Assembly: GCF_003323715.1 (NCBI RefSeq)
Contig: NZ_QOIN01000050.1
Coordinates: 1-64,000, forward strand
Reading direction: 5' to 3'
Source: Streptomyces diacarni
Lineage (GTDB): Bacteria > Actinomycetota > Actinomycetes > Streptomycetales > Streptomycetaceae
DNA: 64,000 nucleotides
In this document: piece after piece, positions 51,490 to 60,087 of the stretch
Layout of the letters: each line of letters starts with the position of its first letter
How positions within the stretch are numbered: position 1 is the first letter of the stretch
Program-made: the position numbers and the translations under genes
The notes under the pieces: model-generated
The model's database searches: none
Told to the model about the DNA's origin: nothing
What the model saw: only the letters and a program-made list of their open reading frames with translations

Positions 51490-52107
51490 GTGCGCAAATT
51501 CACCAGACGGGCCGCGGTCGCGGCCGTCGCCGCCACCGCGGCCCTCGGCCTCTCCGCCGCCTCGGCAGCCGCCACCTCGGCCGGCACCTGGACGGTCACC
51601 CCGGGCGGCGCGTTCTCCGCGAACGCCTCCCAGCCGACCCTGTCGGTACCCAACGCGCAGCTGGTCTGTTCGAGTTCGGACGCAGGCGGCGACCTCAAGA
51701 CGGGTTCGGGCAACGCGGGCGCGGGCCTGGGCACCATCGACTCGCTGACCTTCACGGGCTGCTCCCTGGCCGGCATCAGCTTCGACGTCACCGTCTCCAG
51801 CCCGCTGAGCATCAACGCGGAGTCCGTCGACGCGAGCAACCCCGACCGGGTCATCGGCTCCATCAGCGGCATCACCGCCTCCATCTCCGACGCCGACGGC
51901 CTGTGCAGCGCGTCCTTCGCGGGCCCGGACGGCGGCGCCGCCACGGTGACGGGCTACTTCGACAACGCCACCCACCAGCTCGTCATCAACGGCGGCAACC
52001 TCCAGGCCACCGACGCCAACTGCCTCGGCCTGATCAACGCCGGCGACTCGGCCACCTTCAACGCCGCCTACGACACCGACCCGGCCCAGACCATCACCGC
52101 CGACTGA
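51490..52107 (+). CDS. Secreted protein of unknown function, 205 aa
   Basis: GTG 51490 with GGAGGG 8 bases before. Signal peptide MRKFTRRAAVAAVAATAALG to about residue 27. The mature protein is Ser/Gly-rich, low in charge and probably beta-rich (SFDVTVSSPLSINAES and ISGITASISDADGLCS), with four Cys likely in two disulfides. It shows no clear homology to the other two secreted proteins but shares the promoter pattern of 48805 and lies beside 52273. Function unknown. Confidence 0.75.
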   Translation: MRKFTRRAAVAAVAATAALGLSAASAAATSAGTWTVTPGGAFSANASQPTLSVPNAQLVCSSSDAGGDLKTGSGNAGAGLGTIDSLTFTGCSLAGISFDVTVSSPLSINAESVDASNPDRVIGSISGITASISDADGLCSASFAGPDGGAATVTGYFDNATHQLVINGGNLQATDANCLGLINAGDSATFNAAYDTDPAQTITAD

Positions 52108-52163
52108 CGTCCGGCACACCCTCACCGCCGGCCGGCACCACACCCGGCCGGCACCCGAACGAC

Positions 52164-52198
52164 CCGCCGCACCCGCACCCCTCGTGCGGGTGCGGCGG
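52164..52198. terminator. Terminator between two secreted-protein genes
   Basis: Arms CCGCCGCACCCGCAC (52164-52178) and GTGCGGGTGCGGCGG (52184-52198), fully complementary with a 5-base loop, follow the 51490 gene stop. It should end that transcript, so the 52273 gene likely has its own start within the next 75 bases or relies on readthrough. Confidence 0.8.
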
Positions 52199-52272
52199 AC
52201 CAGCCCGCCCCGGCCGCGGGGAACCAGCCGCCCCGCCCGCCCCGGGCGACGAGCCTTCCGTGGGAGTCACGC

Positions 52273-53781
52273 GTGAGACCCAGTGCCCGAACCCGGCGAC
52301 GCACCGCACGGGGCGCCGCCGTGGCGGCGGTCGCGCTGGTGGCCGGGGTACTGCCGGGAACGGGCTCACAGGCGCAGGACAGCGAGGCGACGGTGCGCGC
52401 CGCCTTCACGTGCGCGTTCCCGACGGGGACACAGCGCGTGGCGGCCGAAATCTCCGCCACATTCCCGGCGTCCGGCACACCCGGCAGCCCGCTGCGGGTG
52501 AGCGGACTCGACGTCGAGACCGTGCTCTCCGCGAAGACGCTGGCCGAAATACTGCCGGCAGGCACCACCGACGTCGCTTCCGAAGCGACGCTGACGGTGC
52601 GGGTGGCCCAGGGGACCTCGGACGCCGAGGCCCGCTGGGACGGGCTCAAGGCCCCCTCCACCCCGGTGTGGGACGCCGCGGACCTCACCCTCGCGCACCG
52701 GGGAGAGGTCCCGCCCGTGACCGTCGAGCACGCGGGCAAGGTGACCTTCATTGTCGGTGCGCTCGACCTGGACCTCGCCCCGCAGGGGGAGCCCTCAGCG
52801 GGACCGTCGACACTTCCGGCCAAGGCACCGCCCGCGGCCCGGTGCACACCGGCGGACGAGCGCAGCCCCGTGCTGGCCACCGTGCCGGTCGGCGACCAGG
52901 AGGGCTCGCCGCGCCCGTCCGCTTCGCCCACCCCGACAGGGAGCGCGGCGCCGCCGGGGCGGGACGAGGGGGGCCAGGGGGACGAGGACGGGCGGAGCGC
53001 ACGCCGCGAGGCGGGCATCGATGTGGGAGACGACCCGCTGCCCCCCGCGAAGCCGTGCGAGTCCGAGCGGCCGACGGCCGAACTGGACCGCTCCAAGCTG
53101 CCCGAGCCGCCGCCGGGCGTGACCATGGTGAAACTGGCGGGCACCCACTGGTGCACGGTCCCCGTCGCCGTGGCCAACGTGCTCAAGCTGCGGGGAGGCA
53201 TGGCGATCAACGACCCCGCCGACGGCGCCACCACCGCCAACCTGCTGATCAACGTCGAGTCGGGCAGCAACGGCACCTACAACCAGACGCGGAGCGTCGG
53301 CGAGGTCACGCTGCCCGACGCCTCCGCCACCTTCCTCGACTTCGACCTGATGCCCGTCACCGCGAAGATCGAGTTCACCGGCACCCCGATGACGATCGTG
53401 ACCGAGCAGCGCGGCAACACGCTGCCCAACTACGCCACGATCTTCATGAGCCAGACCCTGCGCATGCACGACGTGGCGGTCAACGGCACGCCGCTGCCGG
53501 TGGGGCCGCACTGCCGTACGGAGAAACCGGTCGACATCGAACTGCACGGCGTCGGCCCGGACGAATACCACGTCTTCAAGGGCGGCGTCCTGCGCGCCGA
53601 ACTCGACATCCCCGCCTTCACCGGGTGCGGAACCGGCGGCGAGGACCTGGACCGGTTGTTCACCGCGAGCATCTCGGGCAGCGGCAACTACATGAAGCTC
53701 ATTCAGGGCAAACCGTGCCTGATGCGCCCCGGCGGTCTGGGATGCGCGCTGCCGCCCGAGGTTCCGGAGCTGCCGAGATGA
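52273..53781 (+). CDS. Secreted DUF6801-like protein, 502 aa
   Basis: GTG 52273 with GGGAG 6 bases before. Signal peptide ends about residue 35 (TGSQAQ). Residues 40-190 resemble DUF6801 (AFTCAFPTGTQRVAAEISATFP, AKTLAEILPAGTTDVASEATLTVRV). A Pro/Glu-rich linker with acidic clusters (about 195-260) follows. The C-terminal third, from about residue 345, is paralogous to the 48805 product. It ends 37 bases before the mceG gene, same strand, so it may be the first gene of the mce operon. Function unknown; a cell-surface role is likely. Confidence 0.75.
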   Translation: MRPSARTRRRTARGAAVAAVALVAGVLPGTGSQAQDSEATVRAAFTCAFPTGTQRVAAEISATFPASGTPGSPLRVSGLDVETVLSAKTLAEILPAGTTDVASEATLTVRVAQGTSDAEARWDGLKAPSTPVWDAADLTLAHRGEVPPVTVEHAGKVTFIVGALDLDLAPQGEPSAGPSTLPAKAPPAARCTPADERSPVLATVPVGDQEGSPRPSASPTPTGSAAPPGRDEGGQGDEDGRSARREAGIDVGDDPLPPAKPCESERPTAELDRSKLPEPPPGVTMVKLAGTHWCTVPVAVANVLKLRGGMAINDPADGATTANLLINVESGSNGTYNQTRSVGEVTLPDASATFLDFDLMPVTAKIEFTGTPMTIVTEQRGNTLPNYATIFMSQTLRMHDVAVNGTPLPVGPHCRTEKPVDIELHGVGPDEYHVFKGGVLRAELDIPAFTGCGTGGEDLDRLFTASISGSGNYMKLIQGKPCLMRPGGLGCALPPEVPELPR

Positions 53782-53818
53782 GCGCGGTCGCACGCACGCA
53801 CCGGGAGGGGGCGCCGCC

Positions 53819-54934
53819 ATGGGAATCGAAGTGACCGTCCAGGGGCTGACCAAGTCCTTCGGGAAGAAGAACATCTGGCAGGACCTCACGCTCACCCTGC
53901 CCGCCGGTGAGGTCAGCGTCATGCTCGGCCCCTCCGGCACGGGTAAGACGGTCTTCCTCAAGTCGCTGATCGGACTGGTCAAACCGGAGCGCGGCAGCGT
54001 CCTGGTGGACGGCGTCGACATGGTGCGCAGCCGCGAGCGCGACGTGTACGAGGCCCGCAAGAAGTTCGGGCTGATGTTCCAGGACGGCGCGCTGTTCGGC
54101 TCCATGAACCTCTTCGACAACATCGCCTTCCCCCTGCGCGAGCACACGAAGAAGAAGGAGACCGAGATCCGCCGCACCGTCATGGAGCGGCTGGAGATGG
54201 TGGGTCTCGCCGGCGACGAGGACAAACTGCCGGGCGAGATTTCCGGGGGCATGCGCAAGCGCGCGGGCCTCGCCCGCGCCCTCGTCCTGGACCCGCAGAT
54301 CATCCTGTGCGACGAGCCCGACTCCGGACTCGACCCGGTGCGCACCGCCTTCACCTCGCAGCTGCTCATCGACCTGAACGCGCAGATCGACGCGACGATG
54401 CTGATCGTCACCCACAACCTCGACATCGCCGCGACCGTGCCCGACAACATGGGCATGCTCTTCCGCCGCAACCTGGTCACCTTCGGGCCGCGGGAGGTGC
54501 TGCTCACCAGCGACGAACCGGTCATCGCGCAGTTCCTGTCCGGCAGCCGCACCGGACCCATCGGCATGTCCGAGGAGAAGGACGCGGCCACCCTCGCCCG
54601 CGAGGCCGACGGGCAGGCGGCAGGGCCGCTGCACGCCGTACCGCGCGAGGTCGTCCCGCAGCTGGAGCCCACCCCCGGCCTGCCGGAGCGGCAGGCGGTG
54701 CGGCGGCGCAGGGAGCGGGTGCTGGGCATGCTCGACCAACTGCCGCCCGCCGCCCGCCGCGCCGTCGAGGCGAGCCTGCCGCAGAACATGCCGCCCCTGC
54801 CGCAGCGCACCAGGCTCGCGCGGCGAGGTCGGCCGGGGGAGGAGCCGGGAGCGGCCGGTGTGGACCCGAACGCGGCGACGGCTTCCGTGGACACCAGCCG
54901 CCCGGACCCGTCCCGTCCCCGGGAGCGCCCATGA
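53819..54934 (+). CDS. mceG: Mce-type ABC transporter ATPase
   Basis: 371 aa. Walker A GPSGTGKTVFLKSLIG, Q-loop FQDGALFGSMN, signature ISGGMRKRAGLARAL, Walker B IILCDEPDSGLDPV. Phylogenetically of the MlaF/Mkl kind that energises lipid import. About 110 charged residues follow the ATPase domain, similar to the regulatory tail of mycobacterial MceG. In mycobacteria mceG is unlinked; here it leads the operon. The stop overlaps yrbEA start by 4 bases. Confidence 0.93.
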   Translation: MGIEVTVQGLTKSFGKKNIWQDLTLTLPAGEVSVMLGPSGTGKTVFLKSLIGLVKPERGSVLVDGVDMVRSRERDVYEARKKFGLMFQDGALFGSMNLFDNIAFPLREHTKKKETEIRRTVMERLEMVGLAGDEDKLPGEISGGMRKRAGLARALVLDPQIILCDEPDSGLDPVRTAFTSQLLIDLNAQIDATMLIVTHNLDIAATVPDNMGMLFRRNLVTFGPREVLLTSDEPVIAQFLSGSRTGPIGMSEEKDAATLAREADGQAAGPLHAVPREVVPQLEPTPGLPERQAVRRRRERVLGMLDQLPPAARRAVEASLPQNMPPLPQRTRLARRGRPGEEPGAAGVDPNAATASVDTSRPDPSRPRERP

Positions 54935-55806
54935 GCGCCACCGAGCAGACGCCGCCCGGCGCGGGCGAGAGACCCGAGCCCGGCCGCGCGCGGCAACCCG
55001 AGCCCGGCCCCGCGCGGCAGAAGGCCGTCAGGGCCCCGCTCAGGGGCCTCGGGTTCCTGCGCGAGCCCGGCAGGCTCTTCGCCCTCGCGATCACGGTGGT
55101 GCGGGCGGTCTTCCGGCGGCCCTTCCAGTTCCGGGAGTTCGTCGAGCAGTTCTGGTTCATCGCGAGCGTCACCATCCTGCCCGCGGCCCTCGTCTCGATC
55201 CCGTTCGGTGCGGTCATCGCCCTCCAGGTCGGCTCGCTCACCAGCCAGATCAGCGCCCAGTCGTTCACAGGCGCCGCCAGCGTGCTGGTCAACATCCAGC
55301 AGGCCAGCCCGTTGATCGTCGCGCTGCTGATCTCCGGCGCCGCGGGGTCGGCGATCTGTGCGGACCTGGGCTCGCGCACCATCCGCGAGGAGCTGGACGC
55401 CATGGAGGTCATGGGGGTCTCGCCGATCCAGCGCCTCGTGGTGCCACGGGTGCTGGCCACCGTCGGCGTGGCGGTGCTGCTCAACGGCATGGTCTCCGTC
55501 GTCGGCACCCTGGGCGGCTACTTCTTCAACGTCGTCCTCCAGGACGGCACCCCTGGTGCCTACCTGGCCAGCTTCTCCGCGCTGGCGCAACTGCCCGACC
55601 TGTACATCAGCGAGATCAAGGCCATGATCTTCGGGTTCATCGCCGGCATCGTCGCCGCCTACCGGGGGCTGAACCCGCGCGGTGGACCGAAAGGCGTGGG
55701 CGACGCGGTCAACCAGTCCGTCGTCATCACCTTCCTCCTCCTCTTCTTCGTCAACATGATCCTCACCGGGATCTACCTCCAGCTCGTACCGCCGAAGGGG
55801 GGCTGA
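54931..55806 (+). CDS. YrbE-family permease A
   Basis: 291 aa. An N-terminal Pro/Glu/Arg-rich cytoplasmic tail (about 45 residues) precedes five or six membrane segments. The MlaE-type loop IREELDAMEVMGVSPIQRLVVPRVLA and EIKAMIFGFIAGIVAAYRG are recognisable. One of the two permeases of the Mce transporter, forming a channel with its partner under MceG. Start ATG 54931 overlaps the mceG stop. Confidence 0.93.
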   Translation: MSATEQTPPGAGERPEPGRARQPEPGPARQKAVRAPLRGLGFLREPGRLFALAITVVRAVFRRPFQFREFVEQFWFIASVTILPAALVSIPFGAVIALQVGSLTSQISAQSFTGAASVLVNIQQASPLIVALLISGAAGSAICADLGSRTIREELDAMEVMGVSPIQRLVVPRVLATVGVAVLLNGMVSVVGTLGGYFFNVVLQDGTPGAYLASFSALAQLPDLYISEIKAMIFGFIAGIVAAYRGLNPRGGPKGVGDAVNQSVVITFLLLFFVNMILTGIYLQLVPPKGG

Positions 55807-55809
55807 CCC

Positions 55810-56634
55810 ATGGCCCAGCCCGGCCCGCAGGCCCGCCTGTTCGGCTGGCTCGACAAACCCGGGGACCAGTTCCTCTTCCACCTGCGCGCGCTGCTGTGGA
55901 TCCCCAAGGCGCTGCTGCGCTACCTGCACGAGGTGCTGCGGCTGCTGGCGCAGGTGGCGTTCGGCAGCGGCGGCCTCGGCGTCATCGGCGGCACCGTCGG
56001 CGTGATGACCGCCATGACCCTCTTCACCGGCACGGTCGTCGGCATGCAGGGGTACGCCGCGCTCGACCAGATCGGCACCGACGCGTTCACCGGCTTCATC
56101 TCCGCCTACTTCAACACCCGCGAGATCGCCCCCCTGGTGGCGGGCCTCGCCCTGTCCGCGACCCTCGGCGCGGGCTTCACCGCGCAACTGGGCGCCATGC
56201 GCATCAACGAGGAGATCGACGCCCTCGACAGCATGGGCATCCGCTCCATGCCGTACCTGGTCACCACCCGCATCATCGCCGGCGTCATCGGCATCCTCCC
56301 GCTGTACGGCATCGGGCTGCTCAGCTCCTACCTGTCGTCCCGCTTCATCACCGTCTTCTACAACGGCCAGTCGGCGGGCACCTACGACCACTACTTCACG
56401 CTGTTCCTCTCGCCCACCGACGTGCTGCTCTCCTTCCTGAAGGTCTTCGTCTTCAGCGTCATGGTGATCGTCACCCACTGCTACTACGGCTACCGTGCCG
56501 AGGGCGGCCCCGCGGGCGTCGGCATCGCGGTGGGACGGTCGGTGCGCAACGCGATCGTGCTCATCAGCGTCACCGACTTCTTCCTCAGCCTGGCCCTGTG
56601 GGGCGCCACCACGACCGTGAAGGTCGCCGGATGA
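55810..56634 (+). CDS. YrbE-family permease B
   Basis: 274 aa with MlaE-type segments: IGGTVGVMTAMTLFTGTVVGMQGY, GALRMNEEIDALDSMGIRSMPYLVTTRIIA (as GAMRINEEIDALDSMG) and VFSVMVIVTHCYYGYRAEGGPAGVGIAVGRSV. It follows permease A by 3 bases and its stop overlaps the first mce gene. Together they form the inner-membrane heterodimer of the Mce system. Confidence 0.93.
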   Translation: MAQPGPQARLFGWLDKPGDQFLFHLRALLWIPKALLRYLHEVLRLLAQVAFGSGGLGVIGGTVGVMTAMTLFTGTVVGMQGYAALDQIGTDAFTGFISAYFNTREIAPLVAGLALSATLGAGFTAQLGAMRINEEIDALDSMGIRSMPYLVTTRIIAGVIGILPLYGIGLLSSYLSSRFITVFYNGQSAGTYDHYFTLFLSPTDVLLSFLKVFVFSVMVIVTHCYYGYRAEGGPAGVGIAVGRSVRNAIVLISVTDFFLSLALWGATTTVKVAG

Positions 56635-58013
56635 GCGCCCCCGTGGAAGGACAGCGCGGCCTCGCGGCCCGCCGCCGGCTGGCGGGCGTCGTCTTCCTGC
56701 TGGTGCCCGCGCTGCTGATCTGGCTGGCGGTCGCCGTCTACGACAAGCAGTTCTCCGACGACGCCGAGATCACCGTGCGCACCTCGCAGGCGGGCAACGA
56801 GATGCACGTCAACGCGGACGTGAAGCTGCGCGGCGTCGTCGTCGGCCAGGTGCGCGAGATCAGCTCCGACGGGCGGGGAGCGCGGCTGCGGGTGGCGCTC
56901 CACCGCGACAAGCTGGACGGCATCCCCGCGGACGTGCGCGCCCAGATGCTGCCCACCACCGTCTTCGGCCAGCGCTACGTGGCGCTCGTGGCGCCCGAGA
57001 ACCCGTCGCCGAAGGCGATCAGCGCCGGTGCCACCATCCCGCAGGACCGCAGCCGCAACGCCATCGAGCTCGAAGAGGTGCTGGACAGCCTGCTGCCCAC
57101 TCTCACCGCCGTGCAGCCGCAGAAGCTGTCGGCGACCCTGACCGCCGTCGCGCGGGCGTTGGAGGGCAGGGGCGACGCGCTCGGCGACACCCTCGTCACG
57201 CTCGACGCCTACCTGGCCAAGCTCAACCCGCACCTGCCGGCGCTCAACCGCGACATCAAGGAACTCGTCGAGGTCAGCCACCTGTACGCCGACACGGCGC
57301 CCGACATCCTCACCGCGCTCTCCGACTTCGCCACCACCAGCAGCACGCTGGCCGAGAAGGCCGAGGACCTGTCCACCGCGTACGGCGCGGCCACCGGCAC
57401 AGCCCGCGAGATGACGACCTTCCTGCGGGAGAACCGGGGCAACATCATCCGGCTGGCCGCGGCGAGCCGCCCCACCCTGCGTGTCCTCGCCGCGCAGTCC
57501 CCGGCCTTCCCCTGCACCCTGCGTACGCTCGCCACCTTCGTGCCCGTGATGGACCAGGCGCTCGGCAAGGGCACCGACGAGCCGGGCCTGCACGTCGACC
57601 TGAAGGTCGTGCCCTCACGCGGCAAGTACCGCCCCGGCAAGGACACCCCCGCCTACGGGAACACCGGCGGCGGCCCGCGCTGCTACTCGGTCCCCTACCT
57701 CGGGCCCGCCGGCGGTACGCGGGCGCAGGGCGCCGACGAGGCGAAGGGGACAGGCAGCGCGGGGGGCACCGAGCCGGCGCCGGGGCCGGCGGACGCCGGG
57801 GACGCCGAGGAGCAGGCACCCGATCCGGCCCCCGAAGGCGCGACCATCGCGGACGCCCGAGGCGGTGCGGGGATGCCCAACTCGCCCCAGGAGAACCGGT
57901 TGATCAACGAGTTGCTGGCGGCGGGAGCGGACGCGTCGGCCACCGACCTGCCCGGCTGGAGCAGCGTCCTGGTCGGGCCCGCGCTGCGCGGTACGGAGGT
58001 GAGCCTGCGATGA
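56631..58013 (+). CDS. Mce protein A
   Basis: 460 aa from ATG 56631, overlapping the permease B stop (ATGA). A membrane anchor near residues 15-38 (LAGVVFLLVPALLIWLAVAVY) precedes an MlaD-type domain (EMHVNADVKLRGVVVGQVREISSDG, TTVFGQRYVALV). A long helical region follows (TLTAVQPQKLSATLTAVARALEGRG, about 150-300), then a disordered tail of about 100 residues. It is one of six Mce subunits that form the lipid tunnel. Confidence 0.92.
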   Translation: MSAPVEGQRGLAARRRLAGVVFLLVPALLIWLAVAVYDKQFSDDAEITVRTSQAGNEMHVNADVKLRGVVVGQVREISSDGRGARLRVALHRDKLDGIPADVRAQMLPTTVFGQRYVALVAPENPSPKAISAGATIPQDRSRNAIELEEVLDSLLPTLTAVQPQKLSATLTAVARALEGRGDALGDTLVTLDAYLAKLNPHLPALNRDIKELVEVSHLYADTAPDILTALSDFATTSSTLAEKAEDLSTAYGAATGTAREMTTFLRENRGNIIRLAAASRPTLRVLAAQSPAFPCTLRTLATFVPVMDQALGKGTDEPGLHVDLKVVPSRGKYRPGKDTPAYGNTGGGPRCYSVPYLGPAGGTRAQGADEAKGTGSAGGTEPAPGPADAGDAEEQAPDPAPEGATIADARGGAGMPNSPQENRLINELLAAGADASATDLPGWSSVLVGPALRGTEVSLR

Positions 58014-59041
58014 AGCGCGCAGGCCTGGCAGGCCCCCTGATCAAGTCGCTCGTCTTCGTGCTCACGACCTCCCTGGCCACCGCGGTCCTCGCGCTGAGCA
58101 TCTCCCACACCGGCGTCGGCCAGAGCGACACCTACCGGGCGCGGTTCAGCGACGTGACCGGGCTCGTGGAGGGCGACAGCGTCCGGATCGCGGGCGTGCG
58201 GGTCGGCCAGGTCGACCACATCGCCGTCGTCGACCGCCGCGTCGCCGAGGTGCGGTTCTCCATCGAGAAGGGCCGGAGGCTGCCGGCCTCGGTGCACGCC
58301 TCGGTGAAATACCTCAACATGGTCGGCCAGCGCTACGTCGACCTCAGGCGCGGCAGCGGACCCGTCGGGCACGACCTCGCAGCGGACGGGACCATCCCGC
58401 TCAGCCGCACGACACCCGCGCTCGACCTCACCCAGCTCTTCAACGGCTTCAAGCCCCTGTTCGAAGGCCTGTCGCCCAAGGAGACCAACCAGCTGGCCGG
58501 GGAGATCATCCAGGTGCTCCAAGGCGAGGGCTCGACCGTGACCTCGCTGGTCGGCCACATCAGCTCCCTGACCACCACGCTCGCCCGCAAGGACAAGGTC
58601 ATCGGCTCCCTCATCAAGAACCTCGACACCGTGCTGGAGACCGTCAACCGGCGCGAGGAGAACTTCAACGAACTCGTCACCAGCCTCAGCGACCTGGTGT
58701 CCGGCTTCGCCAAGGACCGCAAGCCCCTCGGGGAGGCCGTCAGCGCCATGGGCGGGCTGGCCACCACCACGGCCGGGCTGGTCGAGGACGGCAGGGCGCC
58801 CCTCAAGGCGGACATCCGCGAGCTGGGCCGGCTCTCCGGACAACTGAACGAGGGCACACCGCAGTTCGAGAAGTTCCTGCGCACCTCGCCGCGGAAGATG
58901 CGCACCCTCGCCAGGGCGGCCTCCTACGGCTCCTGGTTCAACACCTACCTGTGCGAGGCCCGGATCAGCGGACTGCGCACCACGGACGGCAGCGAGCCGC
59001 CCACCGGCATCGGTATCAGCGAGCCGAGGTGCCGCAGATGA
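58010..59041 (+). CDS. Mce protein B
   Basis: 343 aa. An N-terminal membrane segment (IKSLVFVLTTSLATAVLALSI) precedes an MlaD domain (SDTYRARFSDVTGLVEGDSVRIAGVRVGQVDHI) and a helical part (GFKPLFEGLSPKETNQLAGEIIQVLQGEG, SLIKNLDTVLETVNRREENFNELV). Short C-terminus with a Cys-containing YLCEARISG. Start ATG overlaps the stop upstream (ATGA). Subunit of the Mce tunnel. Confidence 0.92.
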   Translation: MKRAGLAGPLIKSLVFVLTTSLATAVLALSISHTGVGQSDTYRARFSDVTGLVEGDSVRIAGVRVGQVDHIAVVDRRVAEVRFSIEKGRRLPASVHASVKYLNMVGQRYVDLRRGSGPVGHDLAADGTIPLSRTTPALDLTQLFNGFKPLFEGLSPKETNQLAGEIIQVLQGEGSTVTSLVGHISSLTTTLARKDKVIGSLIKNLDTVLETVNRREENFNELVTSLSDLVSGFAKDRKPLGEAVSAMGGLATTTAGLVEDGRAPLKADIRELGRLSGQLNEGTPQFEKFLRTSPRKMRTLARAASYGSWFNTYLCEARISGLRTTDGSEPPTGIGISEPRCRR

Positions 59042-60087
59042 GCGCCACCAGGCGGCTGCGGATGCCGCGCGTGAAACCGATGTCGGAGCGCAACCCCATC
59101 GCCGTATGCCTGGTCGGACTGGTCCTCCTCGCGCTGCTGGGCACCGCCGTATACCGCGCCGACGACCTGCCGCTCATCGGCGGCGGCACCACCTACACCG
59201 CCGACTTCACCGAGGCGGCCGGGCTGCGCTCGGGCAACGAGGTGCGCGTCGCGGGCGTCAAGGTCGGTGAGGTGTCCGAGGTCGCCCTGGACGGTGCCAA
59301 GGTCAGGGTGTCCTTCAAGGTGAAGGACACCTGGGTGGGCAACGCCAGCAGGGCGGCCATCAGCATCCGCACCCTGCTGGGCGACAAGTACCTCGCACTC
59401 GATCCGCTCGGCGGCCGTGCACAGGACCCCGGCAAGCGCATCCCCGTCGGGCGCACGACGTCTCCCTACGACGTGACGCAGGCCTTCACCGGGCTCGGGC
59501 GCACCTTCGAGGAGATCGATTCGGCCAAGCTCGCCGAGAGCTTCCGGGCCGTCTCCGACACCTTCGCCGACACACCCGCCGACGTGCGCGGCGCGGCCAA
59601 GGGGCTCTCCAAGCTGTCGCAGACCCTCTCCTCCCGCGACACGGAACTGGCCGACCTGCTGGCCGGAGCCAAGAAACTCACCCGGACCCTCAAGGGCCAG
59701 CGGGACGAGTTCACCACCCTGCTGAGCGACGGCAACCTGCTGCTGGCCGAGGTCCGCTCCCGCCGCGGCGCCATCCACCAACTGCTGACCGGCACCCGCG
59801 ACCTGGGCCGCGAGTTGACCGGGGTGGTGGACGACAACAACAAACAGCTCGGCCCCACGCTGCGCGCCCTCGACCGGGTCACCGGCGTGCTGGCGGACAA
59901 CCGACGGCGCCTCGACGACGCGCTCGCCGTCGCGGGGCCCTACTACCGCCTCGTCGGCAACACCCTCGGCAACGGCCGCTGGTTCGACAGCTACCTGTGC
60001 GGCCTCGTGCCCAAGCGCTACCTGCCGCCCGGCACTCCGCCGCAGACCGGCTGCCGTCCGCCGAAACCCGGAGGTGAGAGCCGATGA
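59038..60087 (+). CDS. Mce protein C
   Basis: 349 aa. A signal-anchor near residues 22-42 (AVCLVGLVLLALLGTAVY) leads to an MlaD domain (TYTADFTEAAGLRSGNEVRVAGVKVGEVSEV) and coiled helices (FEEIDSAKLAESFRAVSDTFAD, TLKGQRDEFTTLLSDGNLLLAEVRSRR). A Pro-rich C-terminus ends the protein. Start overlaps mceB stop by 4 bases; the next gene overlaps its stop in the same way. Confidence 0.92.
   Translation: MSATRRLRMPRVKPMSERNPIAVCLVGLVLLALLGTAVYRADDLPLIGGGTTYTADFTEAAGLRSGNEVRVAGVKVGEVSEVALDGAKVRVSFKVKDTWVGNASRAAISIRTLLGDKYLALDPLGGRAQDPGKRIPVGRTTSPYDVTQAFTGLGRTFEEIDSAKLAESFRAVSDTFADTPADVRGAAKGLSKLSQTLSSRDTELADLLAGAKKLTRTLKGQRDEFTTLLSDGNLLLAEVRSRRGAIHQLLTGTRDLGRELTGVVDDNNKQLGPTLRALDRVTGVLADNRRRLDDALAVAGPYYRLVGNTLGNGRWFDSYLCGLVPKRYLPPGTPPQTGCRPPKPGGESR

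Noticed and set aside
52795..56478. A very long open frame on the minus strand (over 1200 codons) across the mce start region
   Set aside because: It is antisense to mceG, the permeases and the 52273 gene, all with clear motifs. It has low-complexity composition rich in Gly, Arg and Asp typical of shadow frames in GC-rich DNA.
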